A stretch of 64,000 bases of DNA from Microbacterium sp. SORGH_AS_0862 (GCF_030818795.1 NZ_JAUTAY010000001.1:1240001-1304000); one strand, 5' to 3'. Shown: positions 43,593-52,085, counted from the stretch's first letter. Notes: generated from the letters alone by a model not told the origin. Made by a program: numbers and translations.

Positions 43593-44720
43593 ATGTCGGT
43601 TTCGAAAGTGCTGGTGGTCGGCGGCGGGTTCACGGGCCTGACGACGGCGATCGCCCTCGCGCAACGCGGAGTCGAGCGCGTCGTGGTGATCGATCGCGCG
43701 CGCAGCTGGGCGAGGGTGGGCCACGGACTCACGATCCAGGGCAACGCGCTGCGCGTGTTTCGCGAACTGGGGGTGCTCGATCGGATCCTCTCGGTCGGTC
43801 AACCCGAGAACGCTCTCACCCTCTACTTCGCCGATGGCCGCGTGATGGCAGAGATGAAGACCCCTCGCACGGGCGGCGACGACCTCCCCGCGACGATCGG
43901 CGCGCTGCGGGCCGATCTGCACGAGATCCTCGTCGAACGGGCGGAGTCGCTCGGCGTCGAGATCCGCCTGGGCCGAGAGCTCGCCTCCTACGAGAGCGGG
44001 CCCGACGAGGCCATCTCGGTGCTTTCGGACGGAACGCGCGAGCGGTGGGATGCCATCGTCATCGCCGAGGGCATCAAGTCGGCCAAGCGCGCGGGTATCG
44101 GCATCTCGGCGCAACGCGGCCCCAGCGGGCTGGGCATCTGGCGTGCCGTCACGACACGCCAGCCGGAGATGACCGGCGGCATCGCCTATCCCGCACACAC
44201 CGGCGGTGCCTACAAGGTCGGTTACACGCCGGTCAGCGACGACCTGTGCTACATCTTCGTGCTCTGCTCCCCCGTGCGGCCCGACAACGGCCTCGCCGAC
44301 TGGCAGGAGGTCAAGCGCCTGATGGCCGACTTCCATGGCCCGTTCGACTACTTGCGCGAGTCGATCGACGAGGGCACGTTCTTGAACTTCCAGGAGATCG
44401 AGTGGATCTTCGCGGACGGTCCCTGGCACAGCGGCCGGGTCATCGCACTGGGCGAGGTCGTGCACGCCGTGCCGCCGCTGATCGCACAGGGAGCCGCGCA
44501 GTGCGTCGAGGACGCTCTCCTGTTCGCCGAGCATGTCACCGCAGCGGGCGATTGGGAGACCCAGCTGGCGGACTTCTATGCACGGCGCCTGCCGCGCATC
44601 CGCGGTGTCGTGGAGGCCTCGATGCAGCTCGCGGAATGGGAGCTGCATCCCGGCACACCCGGCGCGGATCCGGGGCGGGTCATGGGCCAGGCCCTCGGCG
44701 CGCTGGTCGCAGCCCCGTGA
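43593..44720 (+). CDS. FAD-dependent aromatic monooxygenase (salicylate/6-hydroxynicotinate hydroxylase-like)
   Basis: A 375-residue class A flavoprotein monooxygenase. The dinucleotide loop is G-G-G-F-T-G (10-15), but the DG motif reads A-E-G (158-160; normally A-D-G) and the GD motif reads L-G-E-V-V-H-A-V-P-P (Glu288; normally G-D). Both key Asp residues are thus Glu. The rest, including QGAAQCVEDA for the FAD C-terminal helix, is normal. The enzyme would hydroxylate a phenolic or pyridine ring before cleavage. It leads an operon with cupin, SDR and C-C hydrolase genes, with 4-nt overlaps. Confidence 0.88.
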   Translation: MSVSKVLVVGGGFTGLTTAIALAQRGVERVVVIDRARSWARVGHGLTIQGNALRVFRELGVLDRILSVGQPENALTLYFADGRVMAEMKTPRTGGDDLPATIGALRADLHEILVERAESLGVEIRLGRELASYESGPDEAISVLSDGTRERWDAIVIAEGIKSAKRAGIGISAQRGPSGLGIWRAVTTRQPEMTGGIAYPAHTGGAYKVGYTPVSDDLCYIFVLCSPVRPDNGLADWQEVKRLMADFHGPFDYLRESIDEGTFLNFQEIEWIFADGPWHSGRVIALGEVVHAVPPLIAQGAAQCVEDALLFAEHVTAAGDWETQLADFYARRLPRIRGVVEASMQLAEWELHPGTPGADPGRVMGQALGALVAAP

Positions 44721-45280
44721 GCGAGGCGGCTCGCCGCGGCGCCGCCTTCCGCCCGCCACGGCGCATCGTGACGGGACACGACGCCGCCGGAACTTCTGTG
44801 GTCCTGAGCGACGCACCGGTGCCGGTCACCCGCGAGCTGCCCGAGGACGGCGTCGCCTTCCACGAGGTCTGGGCCACCCGTGGCGCCCCTGCGGTCATCG
44901 AGGCGGGGTACGACGAGCCCACCGCCGAGGCGCTGACCGTCCCGCCGCCGGCGCGGGGGACACGCATCCGCATCAACGAGTTCCTTCCCGCGCACCTCGA
45001 CCCGCAGGGCCTCCAGTCCCCCATGCACCGAACGGAGTCCGTCGACTACGGCATCGTGCTGGAAGGGGAGGTCACCCTTGTCCTCGACGACAGCGAGGTC
45101 ACCGCATACGCCGGCGATATCGTCATCCAGCGCGGCACCGACCATGCCTGGGCCAACCGCGGCGACCGCGTCGCGCGTGTCGCCTTCGTGCTGATCGACG
45201 CTCGCTACGACGACGACGTGCTCGCCACGCTGCCGACGGACGTCCGCGACAGCCTGATGCGGCACGGCCCGCGGGCATGA
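44717..45280 (+). CDS. Cupin-domain protein
   Basis: A 187-residue single-cupin protein with GTG start overlapping the monooxygenase stop. An N-terminal strand region (RRIVTGHDAAGTSVVLSD) typical of this cupin subgroup is followed by the barrel: the first cupin motif in HRTESVDYGIVLEGEVTLVL and the second in GDIVIQRGTDHAWANRGD. The histidine of the first motif before the Glu is present only as M-H-R, while the second-motif His in DHAWAN is clear, so metal binding is plausible but not certain. A ring-cleavage or isomerase role is possible. Confidence 0.8.
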   Translation: MSEAARRGAAFRPPRRIVTGHDAAGTSVVLSDAPVPVTRELPEDGVAFHEVWATRGAPAVIEAGYDEPTAEALTVPPPARGTRIRINEFLPAHLDPQGLQSPMHRTESVDYGIVLEGEVTLVLDDSEVTAYAGDIVIQRGTDHAWANRGDRVARVAFVLIDARYDDDVLATLPTDVRDSLMRHGPRA

Positions 45281-46101
45281 CCGAGCCGCCCCGCAACGCC
45301 GCGCTGCGCGACGCCGTCCGACTGCCGGGCTTGCGCGGCAACCTGTTCGTGGTCACCGGCGCCGCCGGCGGCCAGGGCGCCGCCGAAGCCCTTCTGCTGG
45401 CCGCCAACGGGGCGGACGTGATCGCGGCCGACCTCGCCGAGGATGCGTCGGAACTGCTTACGCGCGCCCGAGGATTGGACGGCACCATCCGGTATCACCG
45501 GCTCGACGTCACCGACGAGCGCGGATGGCGAGAGCTGTCCGAGTCGGCAGGTGATCGGGCGCTGCGGGGCCTGGTCAACAACGCCGGCGTGACCCACCGC
45601 GCCCGGATCGGAGCAGTCGGGCGGGAGGACTGGGACCGGGTGCTCGCGACGAACGTGACGGGAGCGATGCTCGGGATCCAGACGCTCCTGCCCCGCATGT
45701 CCCGCGGGACCTCGATCGTCAACATCGGCTCCGCGGCAGGTCTCACCGGGCACTACACCGCCGCCTACACGACGAGCAAATGGGCCGTCCGCGGACTCAC
45801 GCACACCTGCGTCACGGAGCTCGGGCCGCGCGGGATCCGCGTCAACGCGGTGCACCCGGGCTACATCCGAACCTCGATGACCGCGAGCGCTCCGCCTGCG
45901 TTCCAGGGTGCGAACGCAGAGATCACCCCTCTCCATCGCGGCGGCGATCCCGACGAGGTCGCCGGTGTCGTCGTCTTCCTTCTCTCGGACGCGGCGTCGT
46001 ACGTCACCGGAGCCGAGATCGCCGTGGACGGAGGCCAGTCCCTCTCCGGCTCTGCCACCTTCCTCTCCGACGCGCTGCGTACCGGCGCACCCCCCGCCTG
46101 A
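45277..46101 (+). CDS. Short-chain dehydrogenase/reductase (SDR)
   Basis: A 274-residue classical SDR with cofactor loop TGAAGGQG, D in the second strand (ADL, NAD-type), VNNAGVTH, catalytic Ser in NIGSAAGL and Y-T-T-S-K as the Tyr-x-x-x-Lys pair. The C-terminal VFLLSDAASYVTGAEIAVDGG is normal. It overlaps the cupin gene by 4 nt and is followed after 18 nt by the hydrolase, so the order monooxygenase-cupin-SDR-hydrolase is one operon. Confidence 0.88.
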   Translation: MTEPPRNAALRDAVRLPGLRGNLFVVTGAAGGQGAAEALLLAANGADVIAADLAEDASELLTRARGLDGTIRYHRLDVTDERGWRELSESAGDRALRGLVNNAGVTHRARIGAVGREDWDRVLATNVTGAMLGIQTLLPRMSRGTSIVNIGSAAGLTGHYTAAYTTSKWAVRGLTHTCVTELGPRGIRVNAVHPGYIRTSMTASAPPAFQGANAEITPLHRGGDPDEVAGVVVFLLSDAASYVTGAEIAVDGGQSLSGSATFLSDALRTGAPPA

Positions 46102-46119
46102 CACGATCTGGAGCATCGC

Positions 46120-47298
46120 ATGTACATGTACTTCCCCACCAACTACGTCTGGAGCATGGCCGTCGTCGCCTCGCTGAACAACGGCGGGTTCATCGACGAC
46201 GTCGACAAGGCGTCCCGCCCCGTCCTCGAGGCCTCCCAGAACGGCGACGACGTCGGCACGGAGCTCTTGTACGCGTCGTGGCAAGGGGTCGCCGACCGCC
46301 TGCTCGCCGCTGCCGAGGCCGATGAGTCGCGCGGCTGGCGCCTGAGCGCGGCCGACAAGCTCTATCGCGCAGCTCTGTACACCTCTCAGGCCGAACGGCT
46401 CCAGTCACCGAAGTGGGAGGGACGAAAGGCCGCGTATCAACGGTCGATCGATCTGCTGCTGCGTCACATCGCGCTCGCCGGCGTCCCCGTCGAGACGGTG
46501 GAGGTGCTGTATCACGGTGACGACGCCCCCGAGGGCGCGTCCCTGCCGGGCTACTTCTACCGCGCTCCCGGCGAGGGACCGCATCCGATCGTGGTGATGT
46601 GGAACGGTCTGGACTCGACGAAGGAGATGATGTACACCTCCGGATTTCCACGGGAGTTGGCGCGGCGTGGGATCTCGACGCTCATGATGGACCCGCCGGG
46701 ATCGGGAGAGTCGCTTCGGATGCGCGATCTGCACGCCCGGTACGACACCGAAGTCTGGGCACGCTCGGTCGTCGACTGGATCGAGCAGAACGCGGCGGGT
46801 CTGGAGGTGGATCCGGGGCGGATCGGCTTGGTGGGATGGTCTCTCGGCGGCTACTACGTGCCGCGGGCCGCCGCGTTCGAGAAGCGCATCGCCCTCGCTG
46901 TCGCCTGGGGTGCGAACTACGATTGGGCGGCTGTGCAGGAGGCACGCCGTCGGCGCGAGGGGGAGAATCCCGTCCCGCATTACTGGGACCACGTGCGCTG
47001 GGTGTTCGGCGCCGTGGACGATGCCGACTTCCTGGCGAAGACGAAGAACATGCGACTCGAGGGAGTGGTCGAGCAGATCACCGTTCCCTTCCTCGTCACG
47101 CACGGAGAAGGCGATCGGCAGATCCCGGTGTCGTACGCGTACGACGAGTACGAGGCAGCCGTCAACTCCCCGAAGCGCGAGCTGCGCATCTTCACTCAGG
47201 AGGAGGGCGGCGCGGAGCACATCGGCATCGACAACCTCGCATACGTGGGCGAGTTCACTGCGGAGTGGATCGCAGAGACGTTCGCCGACGGCGCCTGA
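46120..47298 (+). CDS. DHPON-hydrolase-like alpha/beta C-C hydrolase
   Basis: A 392-residue alpha/beta hydrolase with a large helical N-terminal cap. The nucleophile elbow is G-W-S-L-G-G (Ser241), the acid region is VTHGEGDRQIPVS, and the catalytic His lies in GGAEHIGIDN. The cap plus GLDSTKEMMYTSG (oxyanion region) match the 2,6-dihydroxypseudooxynicotine hydrolase / FrsA-like family, which cleaves C-C bonds of beta-diketone-like intermediates in nicotine degradation. In this island it would act after ring hydroxylation or cleavage. It ends the operon; 51 nt separate it from the convergent FAA gene. Confidence 0.82.
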   Translation: MYMYFPTNYVWSMAVVASLNNGGFIDDVDKASRPVLEASQNGDDVGTELLYASWQGVADRLLAAAEADESRGWRLSAADKLYRAALYTSQAERLQSPKWEGRKAAYQRSIDLLLRHIALAGVPVETVEVLYHGDDAPEGASLPGYFYRAPGEGPHPIVVMWNGLDSTKEMMYTSGFPRELARRGISTLMMDPPGSGESLRMRDLHARYDTEVWARSVVDWIEQNAAGLEVDPGRIGLVGWSLGGYYVPRAAAFEKRIALAVAWGANYDWAAVQEARRRREGENPVPHYWDHVRWVFGAVDDADFLAKTKNMRLEGVVEQITVPFLVTHGEGDRQIPVSYAYDEYEAAVNSPKRELRIFTQEEGGAEHIGIDNLAYVGEFTAEWIAETFADGA

Positions 47299-47349
47299 AC
47301 AAAAGGGGGATGATCGTGCGGCTTCGGTCCACGCTCACCCCCGTGCCGC

Positions 47350-48327
47350 TCAGCGTCTGCGCAGGCGGGGACGCGGGCGGGCGCGGGCGATCACCGGAGC
47401 GGCGATTCGCTCGCCCACCACGTTCACGATCTCGCCGACACGCTCGACGACCATGCGCACCTCGTCGCCGGGCTCCAGCGGGGAAATGCCGCTGCCGCGC
47501 CCCCACAGCTCCCCGAGACACCCCCCGTTGCCGACAGTGCCCGAACCCAGCACATCGCCGGGGACCACGATCGAATTACGCGCGGCGTACGCCACCAGCT
47601 CGGGAAACGTCCATCCCATGTTCGAGACGAGATCCTCGCCGACCAGATCGCCATTGACGTAGACCTCGGCGCGGACGGCGAGAAAACCCTCGGCGTCGAT
47701 GACGTCCGTGAGCTCATCAGCGGTCACGATCCACGGTCCCAGCGTGGTCCCGAAGTCCTTGCCCTTCGCGGGTCCGAGCCGCACCTTCATCTCTCGCGCC
47801 TGCAGATCCCGCGCGGACCAGTCGTTCATGACCGTGTAGCCGAAGATGTGCGCGGCCGCGGCAACCACATCGAGGTTCACGCCGTCCGAGCCCACGACAC
47901 CACCGACGACCGCGGCCACTTCGAGCTCGAAGTCCAGCCGGCGACTCTCGGGGACGGGAACGACATCGCCCGTCGCGTGGACGATGTGCGGATTGGTGAA
48001 GTAGAAGGTGGGAGCCTCGTACCATTCGGGCGCCACATCGCTCTTGCCCTCGACACCGGCGCTCACACCTTCGACGTGCTCCTCGAACGCCACGAAGTCG
48101 CGGATGGAGGACGGCACGAGCGGCGGGAGGAGTTTCACGGCATCCAGCCGCTCCGCCTGCCCCGGCACCTCGGCGCGCGTCCGGTCGTAGAGGGCGTGTG
48201 CTCTTTCGAGACCTTGTCGCAGCACCTGCGCAACCGTCGATCCGTCGGGAAAGGCCAAGACGCGATCGCCGTCGACGAAGCCTTCCGCCGTCGTTCCGTC
48301 CTGGCGTGTCCAGCGCGCGATCCTCAT
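47350..48327 (-). CDS. Fumarylacetoacetate-hydrolase-family enzyme, no. 2
   Basis: A 325-residue FAA-family protein: FVAFEEHVEG, DFELEVAAVVG (E-x-E metal ligands), NDWSARDLQ, LGPAKGKDFGTTLGPW and the C-terminal LEPGDEVRMVVERVGEI. It resembles FAA protein no. 1 (36467) over the full length but retains a longer N-terminus. Single-gene unit with its own copy of the shared box upstream. A hydrolase, decarboxylase or hydratase acting on a 2-oxo-dienoate or acylpyruvate is likely. Confidence 0.88.
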   Translation of the reverse strand: MRIARWTRQDGTTAEGFVDGDRVLAFPDGSTVAQVLRQGLERAHALYDRTRAEVPGQAERLDAVKLLPPLVPSSIRDFVAFEEHVEGVSAGVEGKSDVAPEWYEAPTFYFTNPHIVHATGDVVPVPESRRLDFELEVAAVVGGVVGSDGVNLDVVAAAAHIFGYTVMNDWSARDLQAREMKVRLGPAKGKDFGTTLGPWIVTADELTDVIDAEGFLAVRAEVYVNGDLVGEDLVSNMGWTFPELVAYAARNSIVVPGDVLGSGTVGNGGCLGELWGRGSGISPLEPGDEVRMVVERVGEIVNVVGERIAAPVIARARPRPRLRRR

Positions 48328-48479
48328 GCGTCGCGCTCCTCTCGACGCGGCGCGATCGGTGCGATGCGAGCTGTCATGACAAGAACCTCCTCGTTCGATG
48401 CCGCGGGCGACGAAGATGACCCACCGGCACTCACCTCACTATGTGGGCAACGACGACGCACCGGAATCTGACGCGAGCC

Positions 48480-48490
48480 ATCCCTGGCAT
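48480..48490 (-). promoter_or_regulatory. Shared catabolic box, copy at the second FAA gene
   Basis: On the minus strand ATGCCAGGGAT, 10 of 11 matches to the consensus, about 153 nt upstream of the FAA gene start, in the intergenic space after the IclR gene. It marks the right-hand end of the putative regulon. Confidence 0.55.
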
Positions 48491-48519
48491 CACCGGCGCT
48501 TATGCGGCGTCGCGGGCGC

Positions 48520-49290
48520 TCACACCCGGCGCAGTTCGTCCGCCGCCCCCGCCGCGGCGGCCTGCAGCGCCGGCAGGTAGTGTTCGACGAGATGCTCGAC
48601 GCTGTCGCGCGTCGCCGATGACGAGACGTTGATCGCGGCCGCGACCTGCCCGCTGCGATCGCGCACACCGACGGCGATCGAACGGAGCCCCGCCTCGAGC
48701 TCGCCGTCCACCACGGCCCACCCCTGGACTGCGACACGGTCGAGCTCGGCGCCCAGGCGCGCCGCATCCGTCAGGGTCCGGTCGGTGAGCGGATGCAGGT
48801 GCGCCAGCGCGTCGGCGCGCGCGGATGCAGGCAGCGCCGCCAGCAGCACGCGTCCCATGCTCGTGGCGTACGCCGGAAAGCGGGTGCCGATCGTGATGCG
48901 CACGCTCATGATGCGCCGTGCCGGCACGCGGGCGATGTAGACGATGTCGGCGCCGTCGAGCACGGCCGCCGACACGCTCTCTCCGACCTCGCGCGAGAGC
49001 AGTTCGAGGTGAGGTTGGAGCACCTCGGGCAACGACAGCGACGACAGGTAGCTGAAGCCGAGCTCGAGCACCCGCGGCGTGAGGGCGAACAGGCGTCCGT
49101 CGCTGCGCACGTAGCCGAGACTCACGAGGGTGTGCAGGAAGCGGCGAGCGGCCGCGCGCGTGACCTCGGCGCGGCGGGCGACATCGCTCAGGGTGAGCTC
49201 TGCGTGTTCGGCGTCGAACGCGCGGATGACGGCGAGCCCGCGGGCGAGCGACTGCACGAACTCGCCGGATGCGTCGCCCTGCTCACTCAT
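48520..49290 (-). CDS. IclR-family regulator of the pcaIJF operon (PcaR-like)
   Basis: A 256-residue IclR regulator. An N-terminal winged helix (LARGLAVIRAFDAEHAELTLSDVARRAEVTRAAARRFL over about residues 15-55, read in pieces) leads to the effector domain with the SxxxxxxxAxxxGRVLLA motif (TSMGRVLLAALPA) and the C-terminal VAAAINVSSSA. The SLARGLxVIRAF opening is characteristic of PcaR/PobR-type regulators. Located directly downstream of pcaF, it is probably co-transcribed and acts at the GTTCGC palindrome before pcaI. Start at MSEQGD, preceded by a weak ribosome site. Confidence 0.88.
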   Translation of the reverse strand: MSEQGDASGEFVQSLARGLAVIRAFDAEHAELTLSDVARRAEVTRAAARRFLHTLVSLGYVRSDGRLFALTPRVLELGFSYLSSLSLPEVLQPHLELLSREVGESVSAAVLDGADIVYIARVPARRIMSVRITIGTRFPAYATSMGRVLLAALPASARADALAHLHPLTDRTLTDAARLGAELDRVAVQGWAVVDGELEAGLRSIAVGVRDRSGQVAAAINVSSSATRDSVEHLVEHYLPALQAAAAGAADELRRV

Positions 49291-49312
49291 CCGCTCACCA
49301 TATCCGCGCCGG

Positions 49313-50488
49313 TCACCTCTCGAGGACGACCGCGAGGCCCTGTCCGACCCCGATGCAGATGGCGGCGACCGCGACACCTCCGCCGCGGCGGGCGAGCTCG
49401 TGTGCGGCGTGGCCGATGATCCGACCGCCGGACGCGCCGAGAGGGTGGCCGATGGCCAGCGCACCGCCGTGGATGTTGACCCGCTCCGGGTCCAGGTCGG
49501 GCCATCCGGCGATGCAGGCGAGACTCTGCGAGGCGAACGCCTCGTTCAGCTCGACGACGTCGACGTCGTCCCACGTGAAGCCGGCGCGGGCGAGCGCCTT
49601 GTTCGCGGCCTCGATGGGCGCGATCGGGAACACATCGGGGTCGACGCCGTGGGCGGCGCGGGCGGCGATGCGCGCCAGCGGTTCGCCCGGTAGCGCCCCC
49701 TCTGCGGCGACGAGCACCGCGGAGGCGCCGTCGTTGATGGGCGAGGAGTTGCCCGCGGTGACCGAGCCGTCGCCGTCCGACGCGAACAACGCGCGCAGAC
49801 CCGCGAGCTTCTCGACCGACGTGTCGGGCCGGATGCTCTCGTCGCGGGCGAGCTCCGCACCGGGAACCTGCACGATCTCGCCGTCGTAGACGCCGGCAGC
49901 CCAGGCCTCGGCGGCCAGGCGGTGCGAGCGCGCGGCGAACGTATCCTGCGCCTCGCGGGAGATTCCCCACTCGCGGGCGATCTTCTCCGCCGACTCGCCG
50001 TTACTGATCGTCCAGGGCTTCGGCAGCGCGGGGTTGGTCATGCGCCAGCCGATCGCCGTGTTCCACAGCGTCTGGTTGCCCACGGCGGGCCACGGCTTGG
50101 CCGACTTCTCGACGACGAAGGGCGCGCGGCTCATCGATTCGACGCCGCCGGCCAGGATGATGTCGGCATCGCCGGACTCGATCGCACGCGAGGCCTGGAT
50201 GACGGCCTCCACAGACGACGCGCACAGGCGGTTGACGGTCGCACCCGTGACGGTCGTCGGGAAGCCTGCGAGCAGCGCGCCGAAGCGGGCGACGTTGCGG
50301 TTGTCCTCGCCCGCCTGGTTCGCGTCTCCGAAGATCACATCGTCGATGCGCGCGGGGTCGAGGCCGGTGCGCTCGACGGCCGTGCGCATCACGAGGGCCG
50401 CGAGATCGTCCGGCCGGATGCCGGAGAGCGCGCCCCCGGCCCGGCCGAACGGCGTGCGGACGGCGTCGTAGACGAAGCTCGCGGTCAT
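49313..50488 (-). CDS. pcaF: Beta-ketoadipyl-CoA thiolase
   Basis: A 391-residue type II thiolase that splits 3-oxoadipyl-CoA into succinyl-CoA and acetyl-CoA. The acylated Cys89 lies in VNRLCASS, His348 in GHPLGASG, and Cys378 in ICIGVGQG; NEAFASQSL is also intact. The context (CoA-transferase genes upstream with 4-nt overlap, IclR downstream) identifies it as PcaF rather than a general acetyl-CoA acetyltransferase. Confidence 0.93.
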   Translation of the reverse strand: MTASFVYDAVRTPFGRAGGALSGIRPDDLAALVMRTAVERTGLDPARIDDVIFGDANQAGEDNRNVARFGALLAGFPTTVTGATVNRLCASSVEAVIQASRAIESGDADIILAGGVESMSRAPFVVEKSAKPWPAVGNQTLWNTAIGWRMTNPALPKPWTISNGESAEKIAREWGISREAQDTFAARSHRLAAEAWAAGVYDGEIVQVPGAELARDESIRPDTSVEKLAGLRALFASDGDGSVTAGNSSPINDGASAVLVAAEGALPGEPLARIAARAAHGVDPDVFPIAPIEAANKALARAGFTWDDVDVVELNEAFASQSLACIAGWPDLDPERVNIHGGALAIGHPLGASGGRIIGHAAHELARRGGGVAVAAICIGVGQGLAVVLER

Positions 50489-51162
50489 TTCTCCTCCTCG
50501 GACACGGATGCGGCCGCATCCGTCGCGTCGATGAGCGCGAGCCCGGTGAGCTCGCGCAGCTGCTCGATCGTGTTGTCACCGAAAGCCTCGATGACGGCGA
50601 AGCCCGCATCCGTGATCTCGAAGACGGCGTGATCGGTGTAGACGCGCGAGACGCAGCCCACACCGGTCAGCGGGTACGTGCAGGCGGCGACGAGCTTCGG
50701 CTCGCCGGCGCGGGTGAGCAGGTCGGTCATGACGTAGACGGACTTGGCGCCGATCGCGAGATCCATGGCGCCGCCCACGGCGGGGATGGCCCCGGGCTCC
50801 CCCGTCGACCAGTTGGCCAGGTCACCGTTCTGCGCGACCTGGAAGGCGCCGAGCACGCACACGTCGAGGTGCCCGCCGCGCATCATGGCGAAGGAGTCGG
50901 CGTGGTGGAAGTATGCGGCACCTGCGACGGCCGTCACCGCCTGCTTGCCGGCATTGATGAGGTCGGGGTCGATGCGGCCGGGCTCCGGCGCCGGCCCCAT
51001 CCCCAGCAGGCCGTTCTCGGTGTGCAGCACGATCTCGCGGTCGGCCGGCAGATGGTCGGCGACGAGCGTGGGCGCTCCGATGCCGAGGTTCACGACAGCG
51101 CCGTCGGGGATGTCGGCGGCGATGCGGCGGGCGAGGTCCGCGCGGGGGATGCGGGTGGTCAT
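50485..51162 (-). CDS. pcaJ: 3-oxoadipate CoA-transferase subunit B
   Basis: A 225-residue beta subunit. The catalytic Glu49 lies in [34 protein letters not shown] and the GGHLDVCVLGAFQVAQNGDL region follow the family pattern. It activates beta-ketoadipate to beta-ketoadipyl-CoA with succinyl-CoA as donor. It overlaps pcaI by 4 nt and pcaF by 4 nt. The last about 20 residues are acidic and non-conserved. Confidence 0.93.
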   Translation of the reverse strand: MTTRIPRADLARRIAADIPDGAVVNLGIGAPTLVADHLPADREIVLHTENGLLGMGPAPEPGRIDPDLINAGKQAVTAVAGAAYFHHADSFAMMRGGHLDVCVLGAFQVAQNGDLANWSTGEPGAIPAVGGAMDLAIGAKSVYVMTDLLTRAGEPKLVAACTYPLTGVGCVSRVYTDHAVFEITDAGFAVIEAFGDNTIEQLRELTGLALIDATDAAASVSEEEK

Positions 51163-51902
51163 CGCTGCTCCTGGTTCTCGAGCGGGCGGCCTTCCAGGTC
51201 GGTGCCGCCGACGAACACGCCGTCCTTCAGCCAGCGCCGTTCGCCGACCGCGACGACACGGTCGACGTAGAGACCGGGTGTCACGACCGTCTCGGGATCG
51301 ATCGAGCCGCGCGGCACGATCTCGTCGACCTGGACGATCGTGGTCGTCGCGGCGGCCGCCATGATGGGTCCGAAGTTGCGGGCGGTCTCGCGGTAGACGA
51401 GGTTGCCCCAGCGATCCGCCGCGCGCGCCGAGACCAGCGCGTAGTCGGCGCGGATCGGGTGCTCGAGCACGTAGGTGCGCCCGTCGATCTCGCGATGCTC
51501 CTTGCCCTCGGCGAGCGCGGTGCCGACGCCGGTCGGTGAGAAGAACGCGCCGATTCCTGCGCCGGCGGCACGGATGCGTTCGGCGAGGTTGCCCTGCGGG
51601 ACGAGCTCGAGCTCGATTCGCCCGGAGCGGTAGAGGTCGTCGAAGACCCAGGAGTCCGACTGCCGGGGGAACGAGCACACGATGCGACGCACGCGCCCGG
51701 CCGCGAGGAGCGCGGCGAGGCCCGTATCGCCGTTGCCGGCGTTGTTGTTCACGATCGTGAGGTCGCTCGCGCCGTGCGCGATGAGGGCGTCGATGAGCTC
51801 CACGGGCTGGCCGGCGCGGCCGAACCCGCCGATCATGACGGTGGAGCCGTCCTCGATCCCGGCGACCGCCGACGCGATGTCGGCGACGGTCTTGTCGATC
51901 AC
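51159..51902 (-). CDS. pcaI: 3-oxoadipate CoA-transferase subunit A
   Basis: A 247-residue alpha subunit with GTG start behind GGAGGA. The CoA motif is IGGFGRAGQPVELIDAL; NNNAGNGDTGLA, LVPQGNLAERIRAAGAGIGAFFSPTGVGT and the C-terminal LKDGVFVGG fit PcaI. It is the first gene of pcaIJF-iclR. A candidate IclR operator lies 20 nt upstream, so expression is probably controlled by the co-transcribed regulator. Confidence 0.93.
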   Translation of the reverse strand: MIDKTVADIASAVAGIEDGSTVMIGGFGRAGQPVELIDALIAHGASDLTIVNNNAGNGDTGLAALLAAGRVRRIVCSFPRQSDSWVFDDLYRSGRIELELVPQGNLAERIRAAGAGIGAFFSPTGVGTALAEGKEHREIDGRTYVLEHPIRADYALVSARAADRWGNLVYRETARNFGPIMAAAATTTIVQVDEIVPRGSIDPETVVTPGLYVDRVVAVGERRWLKDGVFVGGTDLEGRPLENQEQR

Positions 51903-51920
51903 ACATCCTCCTTCGGAAGT

Positions 51921-51954
51921 GTTCGCTCTGCGAACGCAAGTGCGTCTAGCGAAC
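51921..51954 (-). promoter_or_regulatory. IclR-type operator upstream of pcaI
   Basis: GTTCGC-TCT-GCGAAC (51921-51935) is a perfect inverted repeat; a third half-site GCGAAC follows at 51949, 19 bp on. PcaR/PcaU-type IclR proteins bind palindromes of the GTTCG...CGAAC kind. The repeat lies between the pcaI ribosome site and the likely promoter, so binding could block or activate transcription. Confidence 0.6.
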
Positions 51955-52085
51955 AGTTTACGCCGCTCCCGCGTCGGGCACCACCCCTCACCCCTGCTCA
52001 AGGGACCCGCATCGCGCCCTCGAGGCCGAGAACGCCGCGCATCGCATCTCTCGAACACGCGAGGCGAGAGAGATCACTTTGGCTA

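Noticed and set aside
47299..47349. Terminator between convergent hydrolase and FAA genes
   Set aside because: I could find no stem longer than four or five pairs in these 51 bases.
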